Assembly: GCF_003730295.1 (NCBI RefSeq)
Contig: NZ_QTSZ01000037.1
Span: 310,001-374,000 of the forward strand
Reading direction: 5' to 3'
DNA: 64,000 nt
From: Ornithinibacillus gellani
Lineage (GTDB): Bacteria > Bacillota > Bacilli > Bacillales > Amphibacillaceae
Shown piece by piece: positions 46,804 to 58,084 of this stretch (position 1 is the stretch's first letter; each line of letters begins with the position of its first letter). The notes under the pieces are model-generated. The model saw only the letters and a program-made list of their open reading frames with translations. It was not told where the DNA came from and did no database searches. The translations under genes were made by a program, and so were the position numbers.

Positions 46804-49074
46804 TTATACCTGTGGTCCTTCCAAGCGTTTTTTCTTACGGAAATCTACTGGTTTTTCTTTAATGTTCTTGCCGCGCCATACGAGCCATAACTGTGATGCC
46901 AGGAATAATGAAGAATAGGTACCTACGATTAAACCAACAGCTAAAGCAATTGCAAATCCGGTAATGGAAGATGCACCTAAGAATAGGAATGCCAATACGG
47001 CTAATAAGGTCGTTAAGGAAGTGTTAATACTTCTTGTAAAGGTTTGTAATAAACTATTGTTGACAACCAAGGCAAGTTCCTTAAACGTTTTTATAGGTTT
47101 TCTATTTCGCAGGTTCTCCCTAATTCGGTCAAAGGTAACAATCGTATCGTTGATGGAATAACCGATAATGGTAAGTATCGCCGCCACAATTGTTACATCA
47201 AATTCAATTCGGAAAATGCTAAAGACAACAAGAATGAAAAACGCGTCATGCAACAGTGCAATAATTGCAGTAATTGCAAAGAATAATTCAAAACGGAATG
47301 CGACGTATATAATCATTCCAACAGAAGCAATAGCTAATGCATAGATTGCATTTTTCACAAGTTCCTGCCCCACGATAGGTGATACCACACTAACGTTTGG
47401 CTCACTGCCATATTTCTCTGTGAATTCTGCTTTAATCTCTGCAATTTTGTTCTCTGGAACTTCTTTATCAAATCTTGCTACTGCAATTTCGTTATTTTCA
47501 CCAGATAAAACGATTGATTTTGCAGTCAAATCGAATTGCTCTAATCCTTTTTCCACTTCTTCTGTCGTTAAGCTATTATCAGATAATATTTCAATTCTTG
47601 ATCCACTCGTAAAATCAATACCTGGATTTAATTGAAATAATATTAACGAGACAGCACCAATTAATACCATTGCCAAAGATCCTATGAAAAACTTCTTCCG
47701 ATGCTGAATAACATCCAATTCACGATTCATAAATAAAGCTTTTTCAGGTTGTTTTTCATTAATACTGCGAATCGATTTTTTCTTAACGCCAAACCATTCT
47801 GGATGTTTTTTCAAGAATGGATTTTTAATCCATAATTGTAGCAATAATCTCGTTCCATAAACTGCTGTTAGGAAACTGACTAAGATAGATACAATTAGCA
47901 TTGTTGCAAACCCTTTTACAGAGCTTGTCCCGAAAATAAATAAGATTACTGCAGCTAATAAGGTTGTGATATTTGCATCAATAATAGACGATAGTGAGTT
48001 TCTTGTACCTGCTTTAAATGCAGCAATTAATGATTTTCCAGTTCTTAGCTCTTCTTTAATTCTCTCGAAGGTAATGACATTCGCATCAACTGCCATACCA
48101 ACCCCAAGAATCAGTGCCGCAATACCAGGCAATGTCAAGACACCATGCATCCAGTTAAATACAACCAAGATCAAATAAATGTAAATAGCAAGGTTAATCG
48201 TTGCAATAAGACCAGGGAATCGATAAAAGAACAGCAGGAATAAAAATACAAGTCCGACACCGATAAAACCAGCAAAAATAGTCTTATTTAATGCCTGTTC
48301 ACCAAATTGTGCACCTACTGAAGTAGAATACAGTTCTTTCATATTAACCGGTAATGACCCGGAATTGATGATATCAGCTAAGTATTTTGCAGAATCAACG
48401 GTAAAATTCCCCTCAATCATCACATCTGGAGAATTAATTGTTTTCGCAACACGTGGAGAAGAAACAAACTTTGGTTCCTCTTTATTGTATTCAGCTGCGA
48501 AAGAATCGCCTTCCTCAAAATCCATCCAAATAACGAGTAAGTTATCTTCATAAGGCGTGGAAGGATCATTCATATCCTTAATTTGACTTGTTACTTCACC
48601 AAACTTTGTCGCACTTTTTAATTGAAGTGTTACAATCGGCTGATTGGTATCTGGGTGAAAATCTTGCTTCGCACTGCCCTCTTTTACATCTGAACCATTT
48701 AACAGCTCTTCATCATTAACATCACGGAAAGAAAGCCTAGCAGAAGTAGCTAGCATATCTCTTGCTTCAGTCTGGTCCTCAACACCAGCCAGCTGCACCC
48801 GGATTCGATCTTCCCCTTCTATATCAATTACCGCTTCACTAATTCCAAGTCGGTTTACACGATCATTCAGGGTTTGAACCGTCCCTTCCATCATGTGTCT
48901 CGTGACTTTTTGTGTTTTATCTACAGGCTCTACCTCGTAGAGAACTTCAAATCCACCTTGTAAATCCAAACCTAAATTAATGTTTTTTGCAATACCCATT
49001 ACCGTCGTCCCAATCGTTCCACCAAAGACAAGTACGATTAGAAAAAAGGCAATTATTCTGCCTCTGTTTTTCAT
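46804..49074 (-). CDS. secDF: Protein translocase SecDF (fused)
   Basis: This protein of about 756 residues is the Bacillus-type fusion of SecD (first ~430) and SecF (rest), twelve membrane segments in all. The SecD part has LGLDLQGG and the conserved DANVITFERIKEE; the SecF part has GIDFTSGSRIEI and DTIVTFDRIREN. It pulls exported proteins through Sec using the proton gradient. ATG at 49074 has GGAG 10 bases upstream; ATG at 49110 adds a basic extension with a weak site. Confidence 0.96.
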   Translation of the reverse strand: MKNRGRIIAFFLIVLVFGGTIGTTVMGIAKNINLGLDLQGGFEVLYEVEPVDKTQKVTRHMMEGTVQTLNDRVNRLGISEAVIDIEGEDRIRVQLAGVEDQTEARDMLATSARLSFRDVNDEELLNGSDVKEGSAKQDFHPDTNQPIVTLQLKSATKFGEVTSQIKDMNDPSTPYEDNLLVIWMDFEEGDSFAAEYNKEEPKFVSSPRVAKTINSPDVMIEGNFTVDSAKYLADIINSGSLPVNMKELYSTSVGAQFGEQALNKTIFAGFIGVGLVFLFLLFFYRFPGLIATINLAIYIYLILVVFNWMHGVLTLPGIAALILGVGMAVDANVITFERIKEELRTGKSLIAAFKAGTRNSLSSIIDANITTLLAAVILFIFGTSSVKGFATMLIVSILVSFLTAVYGTRLLLQLWIKNPFLKKHPEWFGVKKKSIRSINEKQPEKALFMNRELDVIQHRKKFFIGSLAMVLIGAVSLILFQLNPGIDFTSGSRIEILSDNSLTTEEVEKGLEQFDLTAKSIVLSGENNEIAVARFDKEVPENKIAEIKAEFTEKYGSEPNVSVVSPIVGQELVKNAIYALAIASVGMIIYVAFRFELFFAITAIIALLHDAFFILVVFSIFRIEFDVTIVAAILTIIGYSINDTIVTFDRIRENLRNRKPIKTFKELALVVNNSLLQTFTRSINTSLTTLLAVLAFLFLGASSITGFAIALAVGLIVGTYSSLFLASQLWLVWRGKNIKEKPVDFRKKKRLEGPQV

Positions 49075-49132
49075 TTTTCTGTTTCTCCTTTCTCGACTGA
49101 ACAACTTCATCCTATGTAGAAATTAAATTTGT

Positions 49133-49432
49133 TTATCCATCCTGCTCCTCACCAGTCACGGCTGCAATGGACGCCATTAAATCATTGTCATCCTGGAACG
49201 CATTCATGGTCAAATAGCTCATGTAGATGGATGAACCAAGATGAAATATATCCTGGACCGCCTCATGTATGCGCTTTTCCGGATTTCCTTTCCATACTCG
49301 TTTAACAAGGCAATCCCATATATCATCTATTGTTGCCTGTGAATAGCCCATCATCTTAAATTCGCTTACCTTACTTCCAAGCGCTGGTGTTAAGGTTTGC
49401 TTCCAATCGCTAACGGACCGTTTCGTTTCCAA
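49133..49432 (-). CDS. comN: Post-transcriptional regulator ComN-like (YrzD)
   Basis: This 99-residue protein has the ComN layout: WKQTLTPALGSKVSEFKMMGYSQ, then a conserved WDCLVKRVWKGNPEKRIHE segment, and an acidic C-terminus. ComN in B. subtilis controls comER/comE mRNA localisation and late competence. Position between secDF and spoVB matches yrzD/comN. Confidence 0.88.
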   Translation of the reverse strand: METKRSVSDWKQTLTPALGSKVSEFKMMGYSQATIDDIWDCLVKRVWKGNPEKRIHEAVQDIFHLGSSIYMSYLTMNAFQDDNDLMASIAAVTGEEQDG

Positions 49433-49557
49433 GATGTTTCCCCCCTATTTTATCGCTTTATAAACATATTTGGCCAACTTGTCATGCTTGGCCTACTATT
49501 TTGCATATATATCATTGTATATGAAAACTTATTTTTTGAGAAGGCAGGTTATTCAAG

Positions 49558-51117
49558 TTGTCTAAACAAACTTTTTTACAAGGTACATTAATATTAATTG
49601 CGGCCGGTATGATTACGCGATTTTTGGGTTTTGTGAATCGTATGGTTGTTGCTCGAATGATGGGTGAAGAAGGTGTAGGGCTTTATATGATGGCGTTGCC
49701 TACACTGTTTTTAATTATTGCACTAACACAATTTGGATTGCCGGTAGCCATTTCCAAGCGTGTTGCAGAGGCAGAAGCAACCAATAACCGGAGGAAAGTA
49801 AAACAAATTCTCGTCATATCCCTTGTAATCGTAATGATAACGAGTATTGTATTCACAACTTTAATGATCTTGTTTTCTCCTTTCATTGCATCAACTTTAT
49901 TGACCGATGAACGAACTGCTCTCCCCTTAATTGCGATCAGTCCGATTGTGCCTATCGTTGCTGTATCGTCTGTACTTCGTGGCTATTTTCAAGGAAAACA
50001 AAATATGAAACCACAAAGCTATTCCCAGGTTATAGAACAGGTAGTAAGAATTGCTTGTGTCGCTTTATTCGTTAAACTGCTGCTGCCTTTTGGAGTTGAA
50101 TACGCTGCGGCTGGCGCTATGTTTAGTGTTATTCTTGGAGAATTCATTTCCTTACTCTATATGTTGTACCAATTCAAACAAAAAAAGACGATTAAAATCA
50201 GAAGAAACTTTTTTGCTTATCTGAAGTCTAGTACTCAGACCTGTAAAGAATTATTTTCTATTGCTTTACCAACTACAGGTAGCAGAATGATTGGTTCTGT
50301 ATCCTATTTTCTCGAGCCAATCATAGTTGCTCAAAGTCTTGCATTAGCTGGCGTTGCAACTGCGCTGGCAACGAAGCAATATGGTGAACTTACTGGCTAT
50401 GCTTTACCACTGTTATTTCTACCAACTTTTATTACACAATCGCTTTCTGTTGCTCTCGTACCATCCATTGCAGAAGCAGAAGCACAATCCAATCACACCC
50501 TTATTACCTATCGGATTCGCCAAGCGATTCGCTTATCTTTTGCTTCTGGAGCAATTGCAACGGTTGTCCTGATCTTATTCTCTGTGCCTATCCTGCAATA
50601 TATGTATGGCACCAGTAATGCCAGTAGCTTTATTATGTTGCTAGCGCCTTTTTTCCTGTTTTTATATATTCAATCGCCCCTACAAGCTGCTTTACAAGCA
50701 TTAGACTTAGCAAAACCTGCAATGTGGAATAGCTTAATTGGAAACATGATTAAATTTGCTATCCTATTTTTCTTAGCCTCCAACCCCGCATTTGGAATCA
50801 TGGGTGTCGCCATATCTATGGCTGTCGGAGTTGTACTCGTCACCTTGATGCATTTATTTACATTAAAAAAAGAGGTTGCCTTTCAATTGCCTGCAGCAGA
50901 TATTCTCAAAATGATTATATTACTTATTTCCACATCGGGAATTGGCATGATATTGAAATATAGCTTACTTCCGGCAAGTGTAGATCTATTGCCATTTCTC
51001 TTTGTTCTGATTATCTTTTTGTCAATCTATATTAGTTTACTATTCATCCTGCGATTTATTTCAAAGGATGAACTTGCCCAACTACCTATATTTAATCGTT
51101 GGATAAAAATTGAATAG
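49558..51117 (+). CDS. spoVB: SpoVB-like lipid flippase (stage V sporulation protein B)
   Basis: This 519-residue MOP/MATE-type polysaccharide flippase has about fourteen hydrophobic segments, with GMITRFLGFVNRMVVAR near the start and FGLPVAISKRVAEAEA. SpoVB moves lipid II during spore cortex synthesis. The TTG start has AAGGCAGG before it. Placed between comN and the yrzE-like gene, as in B. subtilis. Confidence 0.92.
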   Translation: MSKQTFLQGTLILIAAGMITRFLGFVNRMVVARMMGEEGVGLYMMALPTLFLIIALTQFGLPVAISKRVAEAEATNNRRKVKQILVISLVIVMITSIVFTTLMILFSPFIASTLLTDERTALPLIAISPIVPIVAVSSVLRGYFQGKQNMKPQSYSQVIEQVVRIACVALFVKLLLPFGVEYAAAGAMFSVILGEFISLLYMLYQFKQKKTIKIRRNFFAYLKSSTQTCKELFSIALPTTGSRMIGSVSYFLEPIIVAQSLALAGVATALATKQYGELTGYALPLLFLPTFITQSLSVALVPSIAEAEAQSNHTLITYRIRQAIRLSFASGAIATVVLILFSVPILQYMYGTSNASSFIMLLAPFFLFLYIQSPLQAALQALDLAKPAMWNSLIGNMIKFAILFFLASNPAFGIMGVAISMAVGVVLVTLMHLFTLKKEVAFQLPAADILKMIILLISTSGIGMILKYSLLPASVDLLPFLFVLIIFLSIYISLLFILRFISKDELAQLPIFNRWIKIE

Positions 51118-51176
51118 CCCGTCTAAAATGAAAAAATATGAATAGAATGGAATAAAGCCTTACAGGGGGGTACCAA

Positions 51177-51560
51177 TTGAAAAATCAATATGTTGTTGCG
51201 TTGGTATATGGTTGGATTGCCATCTTTGGATTAATGCTGTTGTCAAGTACAATCCTTGCATTATTACTTAAGTTTTCCAACTTCGGGGAGCCTGCCTTAT
51301 CATGGAGTTCACTAATCATAGGATTATTGATTTTATTTATAGGCGGACTTGCAGCTGGAGCAAAGGCAAAAGCAAAAGGCTGGGCAATCGGTGGAATTAC
51401 GGCTTTAGGATTTACATTATTTATTTTTCTCGTTCAATATCTTGGCTTTAATCAATCCTTTAGTTTAGAGCAGTCGTTACACCATTTGGGATTTCTCTTT
51501 GTTGCTGTTCTAGGAGGAATGCTGGGGGTCAACAGCTTTGCAACTCATGATGAAAAATAA
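51177..51560 (+). CDS. yrzE: TIGR04086-type small membrane protein (YrzE-like)
   Basis: This 127-residue protein has four hydrophobic segments with Gly-rich turns (GGLAAGAKAKAKGW), as in the TIGR04086/YrzE family of unknown function. The TTG start has AGGGGGG upstream. It follows spoVB by 59 bases in the same direction and shares the downstream terminator with the converging yajC. Confidence 0.82.
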   Translation: MKNQYVVALVYGWIAIFGLMLLSSTILALLLKFSNFGEPALSWSSLIIGLLILFIGGLAAGAKAKAKGWAIGGITALGFTLFIFLVQYLGFNQSFSLEQSLHHLGFLFVAVLGGMLGVNSFATHDEK

Positions 51561-51595
51561 AAAGGATGCTCCTAAATTTAGGGCATCCCTTTTTA
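51559..51595. terminator. Bidirectional terminator between yrzE-like gene and yajC
   Basis: AAAAAGGATGC pairs with GCATCCCTTTTT, with a symmetrical CCTAAATTTAGG tip and T-runs on both strands. Confidence 0.85.
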
Positions 51596-51859
51596 TTATT
51601 CATTGTTACTTACGTCACGAATTGCTGCTCGATCATATGTAAGTTTAGAGCCGTCGCCACACTGAATAATAACTGTATTTTCATCAATTGCATGAATTTC
51701 TCCATGTAGTCCACCGATAGTAACAATGGAATCTCCTTTTTGTAGATTCGATTGCATTTCTCTAACTGCCTTTTGACGCTTCTGCTGTGGACGAATAAGC
51801 AGGAAGTAAAAAATAACAAACATCAAAAGAATCGGTGATAAACCAATTAGTGTTTCCAT
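51596..51859 (-). CDS. yajC: Preprotein translocase subunit YajC
   Basis: This 87-residue protein has one N-terminal membrane helix followed by the family signature LLIRPQQKRQK and GDSIVTIGGLHG. YajC associates with SecDF. It is the last gene of the ruvA-ruvB-queA-tgt-yajC order. Confidence 0.95.
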   Translation of the reverse strand: METLIGLSPILLMFVIFYFLLIRPQQKRQKAVREMQSNLQKGDSIVTIGGLHGEIHAIDENTVIIQCGDGSKLTYDRAAIRDVSNNE

Positions 51860-52030
51860 ATTCTAGCCTCCCTTCCTTCATATTCTTTAAGCAGTTGTCC
51901 AAAAAGTATGATAAACATCGTATGGAGGATGAGAAGTCATTACTCCAGTTGAAAATGTTCAATTAACAACAAGGAAACAGCCAAATCATCCATGTCTTAA
52001 CTGCTTGATCTGCTTTTTGGAACATACACT

Positions 52031-53176
<1,146 letters not shown>

Positions 53177-53187
53177 TTAAGTCTCCT

Positions 53188-54222
53188 TCAACATATTAGC
53201 ATCGCATCGCCAAAGCTGAAAAAACGATATTGTTCATCTACAGCCTCTTTATAAGCTGTCATAATCTCATCTTTACCAGCTAACGCACTAACAAGCATGA
53301 TCAAGCTTGATTTTGGTAAATGGAAATTGGTTATCAATCCATCAATTGCCCGGAACGTATATGGTGGATAAATAAAAATATCTGTCCAGCCGCTTGCTGC
53401 TCTAAATACTCCATCATGATCCCTTGCAATGGTTTCCAATGTCCTAGTAGATGTTGTTCCTACTGAAATAATCCTTCCACCATTTGCCTTGATGCGATTT
53501 AAAGTGTCAGCTGTTTTTTGATTCATACGATAAAATTCCGAATGCATTTCATGTTGATCAATTTGTTCCACATTTACAGGGCGAAAGGTCCCTAGTCCTA
53601 CGTGCAAAGTAATGAATACTATTTCAACACCTTGATTTTCTAATTTGGCTAGTAATTCATTCGTGAAATGCAAACCTGCTGTTGGCGCTGCAGCAGATCC
53701 TTCCTCTTTAGCAAATACCGTCTGATATCGTTCTCGATCTGATGGTGGTAATTGTTCTTTTATATAGGGTGGTAATGGCATTTCACCAAGTGCTTCAAAT
53801 ACTTCAAACAAAATACCTGTGTATGAAAATTTCATCATACGCCCACCATGTTCTTTTAAACCAACACATTCTGCATGGAGCTGGCCCTCACCAAATACAA
53901 GTACTGTTCCTAGCTTCACCTTTTTTGCTGGTTTTACTAATACTTCCCATACATCATCTGCTTCTTGGTGTAAAAGCAGCATTTCTATTTTAGCTCCTGT
54001 ATCCTCTTTTACACCGTATAACCTTGCTGGCAGGACACGTGTATCATTCAAGACAAGACAATCGCCTTTTGTTAAATAGCTTGTAATATCTGTAAAGTGA
54101 CGATGAGCTATTGTGCCGCTATGCTTATTTAATACCATTAATCGTGAAGCAGAACGTTCTTTTAACGGGGTCTGTGCAATCAATTCCTGTGGTAATTCAA
54201 AATCAAATTCATCGATATTCAT
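53188..54222 (-). CDS. queA: S-adenosylmethionine:tRNA ribosyltransferase-isomerase
   Basis: This 344-residue QueA protein has [15 protein letters not shown] at the start, [13 protein letters not shown], the [10 protein letters not shown] motif and the THLHVG-like segment ([12 protein letters not shown]). It makes epoxyqueuosine from preQ1-tRNA. GGAGG precedes the ATG. Operon with tgt. Confidence 0.98.
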   Translation of the reverse strand: MNIDEFDFELPQELIAQTPLKERSASRLMVLNKHSGTIAHRHFTDITSYLTKGDCLVLNDTRVLPARLYGVKEDTGAKIEMLLLHQEADDVWEVLVKPAKKVKLGTVLVFGEGQLHAECVGLKEHGGRMMKFSYTGILFEVFEALGEMPLPPYIKEQLPPSDRERYQTVFAKEEGSAAAPTAGLHFTNELLAKLENQGVEIVFITLHVGLGTFRPVNVEQIDQHEMHSEFYRMNQKTADTLNRIKANGGRIISVGTTSTRTLETIARDHDGVFRAASGWTDIFIYPPYTFRAIDGLITNFHLPKSSLIMLVSALAGKDEIMTAYKEAVDEQYRFFSFGDAMLIC

Positions 54223-54266
54223 TCTATATCCTCCAACTATGCAAATACAAAAAGATGTGAAAATTA

Positions 54267-55271
54267 TTATAGGTTATCATTCATCGGAATACCAAAATGT
54301 TCATAAGCCTTGCCAGTCACTACCCTACCTCTTGGTGTCCGCTGTATGAAGCCGATTTGAAGTAAATATGGCTCATATACATCCTCAATGGTTTGTGGCT
54401 CTTCACCTATCGTCGCTGAAATGGTATCTAAGCCCACTGGACCACCTTTAAAACCATCTATAATTCCTTTAAGCAATTTATGGTCAATATGATCCAGTCC
54501 TACATCATCCACCTGAAGCATGTCCAAAGCCAAATCTGCAGTTTCCAGACTAATAACCTGTTCTCCCCTTACTTGCGCAATATCTCGTACTCTTTTTAAT
54601 AAACGATTTGCTATCCGAGGTGTCCCGCGAGAACGTCTGGCAATTTCAACGGCAGCATCCTTGGATATTGAGGTTTGAAATATATCAGCTGTTCTTTCTA
54701 CGATTGCACATAAATCCTTCGTTTCATAATATTCCAATCTGGCCAACACACCAAATCGATCCCGAAGTGGCGCAGTTAACAAACCAGCTCTTGTTGTTGC
54801 ACCTACTAGGGTGAATGGTGGCAAGTCAATTCGAACAGATCTCGCACTTGGACCAGTACCAATGACAATATCTAAGAAAAAGTCTTCCATGGCAGGATAC
54901 AATACTTCTTCAACGGATCTTGGCAAACGGTGGACTTCATCAATAAACAATACATCTCCAGGTTCTAATGAGGATAATATTGCAGCCAAATCACCGGCAC
55001 GCTCAATTGCAGGTCCAGAGGTGGAACGAAATTGAACCCCCATCTCATTTGCAATAATTGCAGCCAATGTCGTCTTCCCTAATCCTGGAGGTCCATATAA
55101 CAGTACATGATCAAGTGGTTCTTCCCGCATTTTTGCTGCTTGAATAAAAATATCGAGATTTTCTTTTACCTTTTGTTGGCCAATATATTGATGCAGTGAC
55201 ACAGGTCGTAAACTGGGCTCAAAAATGGACTCTTCAGCTTGCTGTTCACCTGTTACCATTCGTTCATCCAT
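54267..55271 (-). CDS. ruvB: Holliday junction branch migration helicase RuvB
   Basis: This 334-residue AAA+ ATPase has Walker [12 protein letters not shown], Walker [10 protein letters not shown], sensor I (LVGATTRAG) and a C-terminal winged helix with the RTPRGRVVT segment. It drives branch migration with RuvA. GGGAGG precedes the ATG. Confidence 0.98.
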   Translation of the reverse strand: MDERMVTGEQQAEESIFEPSLRPVSLHQYIGQQKVKENLDIFIQAAKMREEPLDHVLLYGPPGLGKTTLAAIIANEMGVQFRSTSGPAIERAGDLAAILSSLEPGDVLFIDEVHRLPRSVEEVLYPAMEDFFLDIVIGTGPSARSVRIDLPPFTLVGATTRAGLLTAPLRDRFGVLARLEYYETKDLCAIVERTADIFQTSISKDAAVEIARRSRGTPRIANRLLKRVRDIAQVRGEQVISLETADLALDMLQVDDVGLDHIDHKLLKGIIDGFKGGPVGLDTISATIGEEPQTIEDVYEPYLLQIGFIQRTPRGRVVTGKAYEHFGIPMNDNL

Positions 55272-55287
55272 CGTTTATTCCTCCCTG

Positions 55288-55893
55288 TTATTTCTTCATC
55301 AATAATGCCAATGCATTTCGAATAATCGTATCGGTCTCCGCTGCACCAGATTGTTGGAGCTGTGGTGCAATCGATTGAATCTCTCGTTCAGCATAGCCTA
55401 ATGCCTTTAACGCTTCTTTCGCTTCCATAAATGCAATATTCGTATCAGAGGACACTGCAGCTTGATTACTTGCACTTGATTGAAGTTCAAATAAATTGGT
55501 TAGTTTTCCTTTTAAGTCTAAAATGATTTGTCTAGATGTTTTCTTACCGACCCCCGGAAAACTTGTGAGGTATTTATCATCCTCGCGTTCAACAGCTGCA
55601 ACAAAATCTGGAATATCCACGCTTCCTAAAATCCCAAGTGCCCCACGAGGACCAATCCCAGAAACTGAAATAAGCTTCATAAACAAATGCTTTTCGTCCA
55701 TATTTTTAAAACCATACAATGCTTGAATATCTTCACGTACATGCTGGTATGTATGTATTTTTATTTTCTCTTTTATTCGATCTTGAAATATAAACGGGTT
55801 GGGACATATGACCTCATATCCAATACCGTGAACATCTACAATAATGGAATCGTCCAAAATGCTGTCCAATACTCCCTTAACAAAGGCAATCAT
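55288..55893 (-). CDS. ruvA: Holliday junction DNA-binding protein RuvA
   Basis: This 201-residue protein has an N-terminal OB fold (MIAFVKGVL), two helix-hairpin-helix motifs (SGIGPRGALG and FPGVGKKTSRQI) and a C-terminal domain that binds RuvB (KEALKALGYAEREI). AGAGGAG precedes the ATG. Confidence 0.98.
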   Translation of the reverse strand: MIAFVKGVLDSILDDSIIVDVHGIGYEVICPNPFIFQDRIKEKIKIHTYQHVREDIQALYGFKNMDEKHLFMKLISVSGIGPRGALGILGSVDIPDFVAAVEREDDKYLTSFPGVGKKTSRQIILDLKGKLTNLFELQSSASNQAAVSSDTNIAFMEAKEALKALGYAEREIQSIAPQLQQSGAAETDTIIRNALALLMKK

Positions 55894-55926
55894 GGCGAAT
55901 CTCTCCTCTAAGTATTTCCTTTAACT

Positions 55927-55932
55927 ATTTTA
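55927..55932 (-). promoter_or_regulatory. Extended -10 promoter of ruvA operon
   Basis: TGCTAAAAT on the minus strand, 34 bases before the ruvA start. There is no clear -35 at the usual distance. Confidence 0.4.
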
Positions 55933-55982
55933 GCATACTGTTCTATGTATAGCTTCAACGAGTGTTCCAGTATATGAAAAAA

Positions 55983-56167
55983 GGTTGGGACATAACTATT
56001 TTTAAATTAAAATGTGTAAAATCCATTAGTTGTGACACAGGCTCTGGTCTGGCTAATGAAATGCATAGTCCGGAGTAACATCATCTAAGATATATTGAAT
56101 TAGTGTCTTAGAAATGCTTCGGAGCTATGGTTTGCACATTTTAAATAAAATCAGTTACATTCCAGCC
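55983..56167. repeat. Palindromic intergenic element (MITE/REP-like)
   Basis: About 40 bases at each end form an imperfect inverted repeat: the left end begins GGTTGGGACATAACT, and the right end reads GGCTGGAATGTAACT on the minus strand, both going on to TTAAAATGTG. The interior holds a second nested stem (TCCGGAG with CTTCGGA, CAT with ATG, TCTAAGA with TCTTAGA). There is no coding frame. It could be a mobile miniature element or a structured RNA; only one copy is in the window. Confidence 0.65.
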
Positions 56168-56190
56168 TTAAGAATAGCTATAACATTCTT

Positions 56191-56922
56191 TTATGCTTCT
56201 AATTTTAAATTATGATGAATATCCTGAACGTCCTCTTCCTCCTCCAGCATATCTAATAGATTAAGCATTTTTTCCTCATCTTCTTTGGAAACAGCATGAA
56301 AGTTTTGTGGAATGAGCGTCACTTCTGCCTCTTCCAATTCATACCCTTGTTCCTGCATATGAGTTTGAACGTCCTCAAAGTTTTCTGGTGCTGTAATGAT
56401 TTCATATAACCCATCTTCTACAATGATATCATCTGCACCGGCTTCAATTGCTTCCAAAGTTAACTCATCTTCGTCAATCTCGCCAGCTTCATTGAGAATG
56501 ACGATATATCCTTTCCTATCGAACATAAAGGAGACACTGCCATTTTCACCAAGGTTACCAGCATTTTTCTTAAATGCATGACGTATTTCTGCCGCTGCAC
56601 GATTACGATTATCTGTTAATACATGTACGATAATTGCAACACCACCGGGACCATAGCCTTCATAAGTAATTTCTTCATAATTTGCTCCATCCAAGGTACC
56701 AGTTGCTTTTTTTATTGCGCGGTCTATATTATCATTGGGCATATTAGCTGCTTTAGCTTTATCAATTGCTGTACGCAATGCAGCATTCATAGAAGGATCT
56801 CCCCCACCTTGCTTTGCTGCCATATATATGTCCTTCGCATGACGCATAAAGATTTTACCTTTTTTAGCATCCTGTGCGCCTTTTCTCCGCTTAATATTAT
56901 TCCATTTAGAATGACCAGCCAT
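56191..56922 (-). CDS. yebC: YebC/PmpR family protein (YrbC)
   Basis: This 243-residue protein starts [20 protein letters not shown] and has [14 protein letters not shown] and GYGPGGVAI, the YebC/PmpR (TACO1-like) signature. Long described as a transcriptional regulator, the family also has recent support for a role in relieving stalled translation. GGAGA precedes the ATG. Confidence 0.96.
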   Translation of the reverse strand: MAGHSKWNNIKRRKGAQDAKKGKIFMRHAKDIYMAAKQGGGDPSMNAALRTAIDKAKAANMPNDNIDRAIKKATGTLDGANYEEITYEGYGPGGVAIIVHVLTDNRNRAAAEIRHAFKKNAGNLGENGSVSFMFDRKGYIVILNEAGEIDEDELTLEAIEAGADDIIVEDGLYEIITAPENFEDVQTHMQEQGYELEEAEVTLIPQNFHAVSKEDEEKMLNLLDMLEEEEDVQDIHHNLKLEA

Positions 56923-57055
56923 CGGGCATTCTCCTCTCTATCAATATCCTTTCTTACTATATCAAAAATAAACAAGTAAATAAAGATGAAACCCATTCAC
57001 CATGTGCAGAAATCAATCGTTAGCTATTTGTTTAAATCCGTATGTATTCAGCTCC

Positions 57056-57096
57056 AAAAAAAACCCTTCTTTCCCATTTTTGAAAAAAGAAGGTTT
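57056..57096 (-). terminator. Terminator after nadE
   Basis: AAACCTTCTTT pairs with AAAGAAGGGTTT and is followed by a T-run on the minus strand, just past the nadE stop. Confidence 0.8.
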
Positions 57097-57102
57097 GTTC
57101 GT

Positions 57103-57834
57103 TTATCTCCTATATTGTGGTAATGGATTTCGTTTATGTTCAGATACACGATGCATCCTTTCAATGATGTCCTTATCCTTTTCAGGTATTTTTTGCCCTT
57201 TTACATAAGCATCAATCATCGTATATGTCGTACCCATTTCGTTCTCATCTGTTTGTCCTTCCCATAAATCGGCACTTGGATTTTTATGGATGACTTCTTC
57301 AGGTACGCCAAGATATGCTGCCATTTCCCGAACCTCTTGCTTCGTAAAATCTACGAGCGGCAGAATATCTACACCACCATCGCCATACTTGGTGAAATAG
57401 CCCGTATACCATTCAGATGCATTATCTGTACCCACTACTAAGTAATGATGGTTGGAAGCAATCGCATATAAGGTGGACATCCGTAATCTAGCCCTTAGAT
57501 TCGCATTTGTCAATCGAGCAGCATCCTGTTGGAAGGTGTCACCAAGTTCTGATTCAAGTGTTTCCCATAATGTACGATGTGTGTCCGTTAAATCAATTGT
57601 CAATCCAGTGATTCCACTAGTTTCGATGACCTGCTTTGCATGAACCATATCTCTTGGATTACTATTTAGCGGCATCATCACACCAACCGAATGATCCGGA
57701 AATGCTCGTTTGATTAAAAATGCTACAACCGCTGAATCCAATCCTCCACTCACACCAACAATGGCACCATTACAACCAGCTTGTTTTACTTGTTCCTGTA
57801 TCCATTTCACAATTTCATCTACATGTTTTTCCAA
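57103..57834 (-). CDS. nadE: NH3-dependent NAD+ synthetase
   Basis: This protein of about 243 residues is an N-type ATP pyrophosphatase with PP-loop VGVSGGLDSAV, TDNASEWYTGYFTKYGDGG and a C-terminal EHKRNPLP. It amidates deamido-NAD with ammonia; no glutaminase domain is present. TTG at 57834 has AGGAGTG 10 bases before it and gives the usual length; in-frame ATGs at 57903 and 57867 have no ribosome site. In B. subtilis nadE is elsewhere, so its place between yebC and safA is a local difference. Confidence 0.93.
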   Translation of the reverse strand: MEKHVDEIVKWIQEQVKQAGCNGAIVGVSGGLDSAVVAFLIKRAFPDHSVGVMMPLNSNPRDMVHAKQVIETSGITGLTIDLTDTHRTLWETLESELGDTFQQDAARLTNANLRARLRMSTLYAIASNHHYLVVGTDNASEWYTGYFTKYGDGGVDILPLVDFTKQEVREMAAYLGVPEEVIHKNPSADLWEGQTDENEMGTTYTMIDAYVKGQKIPEKDKDIIERMHRVSEHKRNPLPQYRR

Positions 57835-58044
57835 AAAATCATCACTCCTCACACCTAATATGTACATCACACTATTGCTTTTGCTAGTTATACTTATGAA
57901 CAAATGAATACTCTGTACTATGATTTTAGCATGCTTTGTATGGAACGTAAAAACTTATCACACAAAAGAACTCGTAGAAATACTTAAACCTTCATGGATA
58001 CTTCTCAGTTTTTGCTAATATACAAATATTATGTTCAAATAAAA

Positions 58045-58073
58045 TAAAAAGAGACGATAGAAAACCTCGTCTC
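58045..58073 (-). terminator. Terminator after safA
   Basis: GAGACGA pairs with TCGTCTC, and the minus strand continues TTTTTATTTTATT. It lies 12 bases past the safA stop. Confidence 0.85.
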
Positions 58074-58084
58074 TACGATATGGT

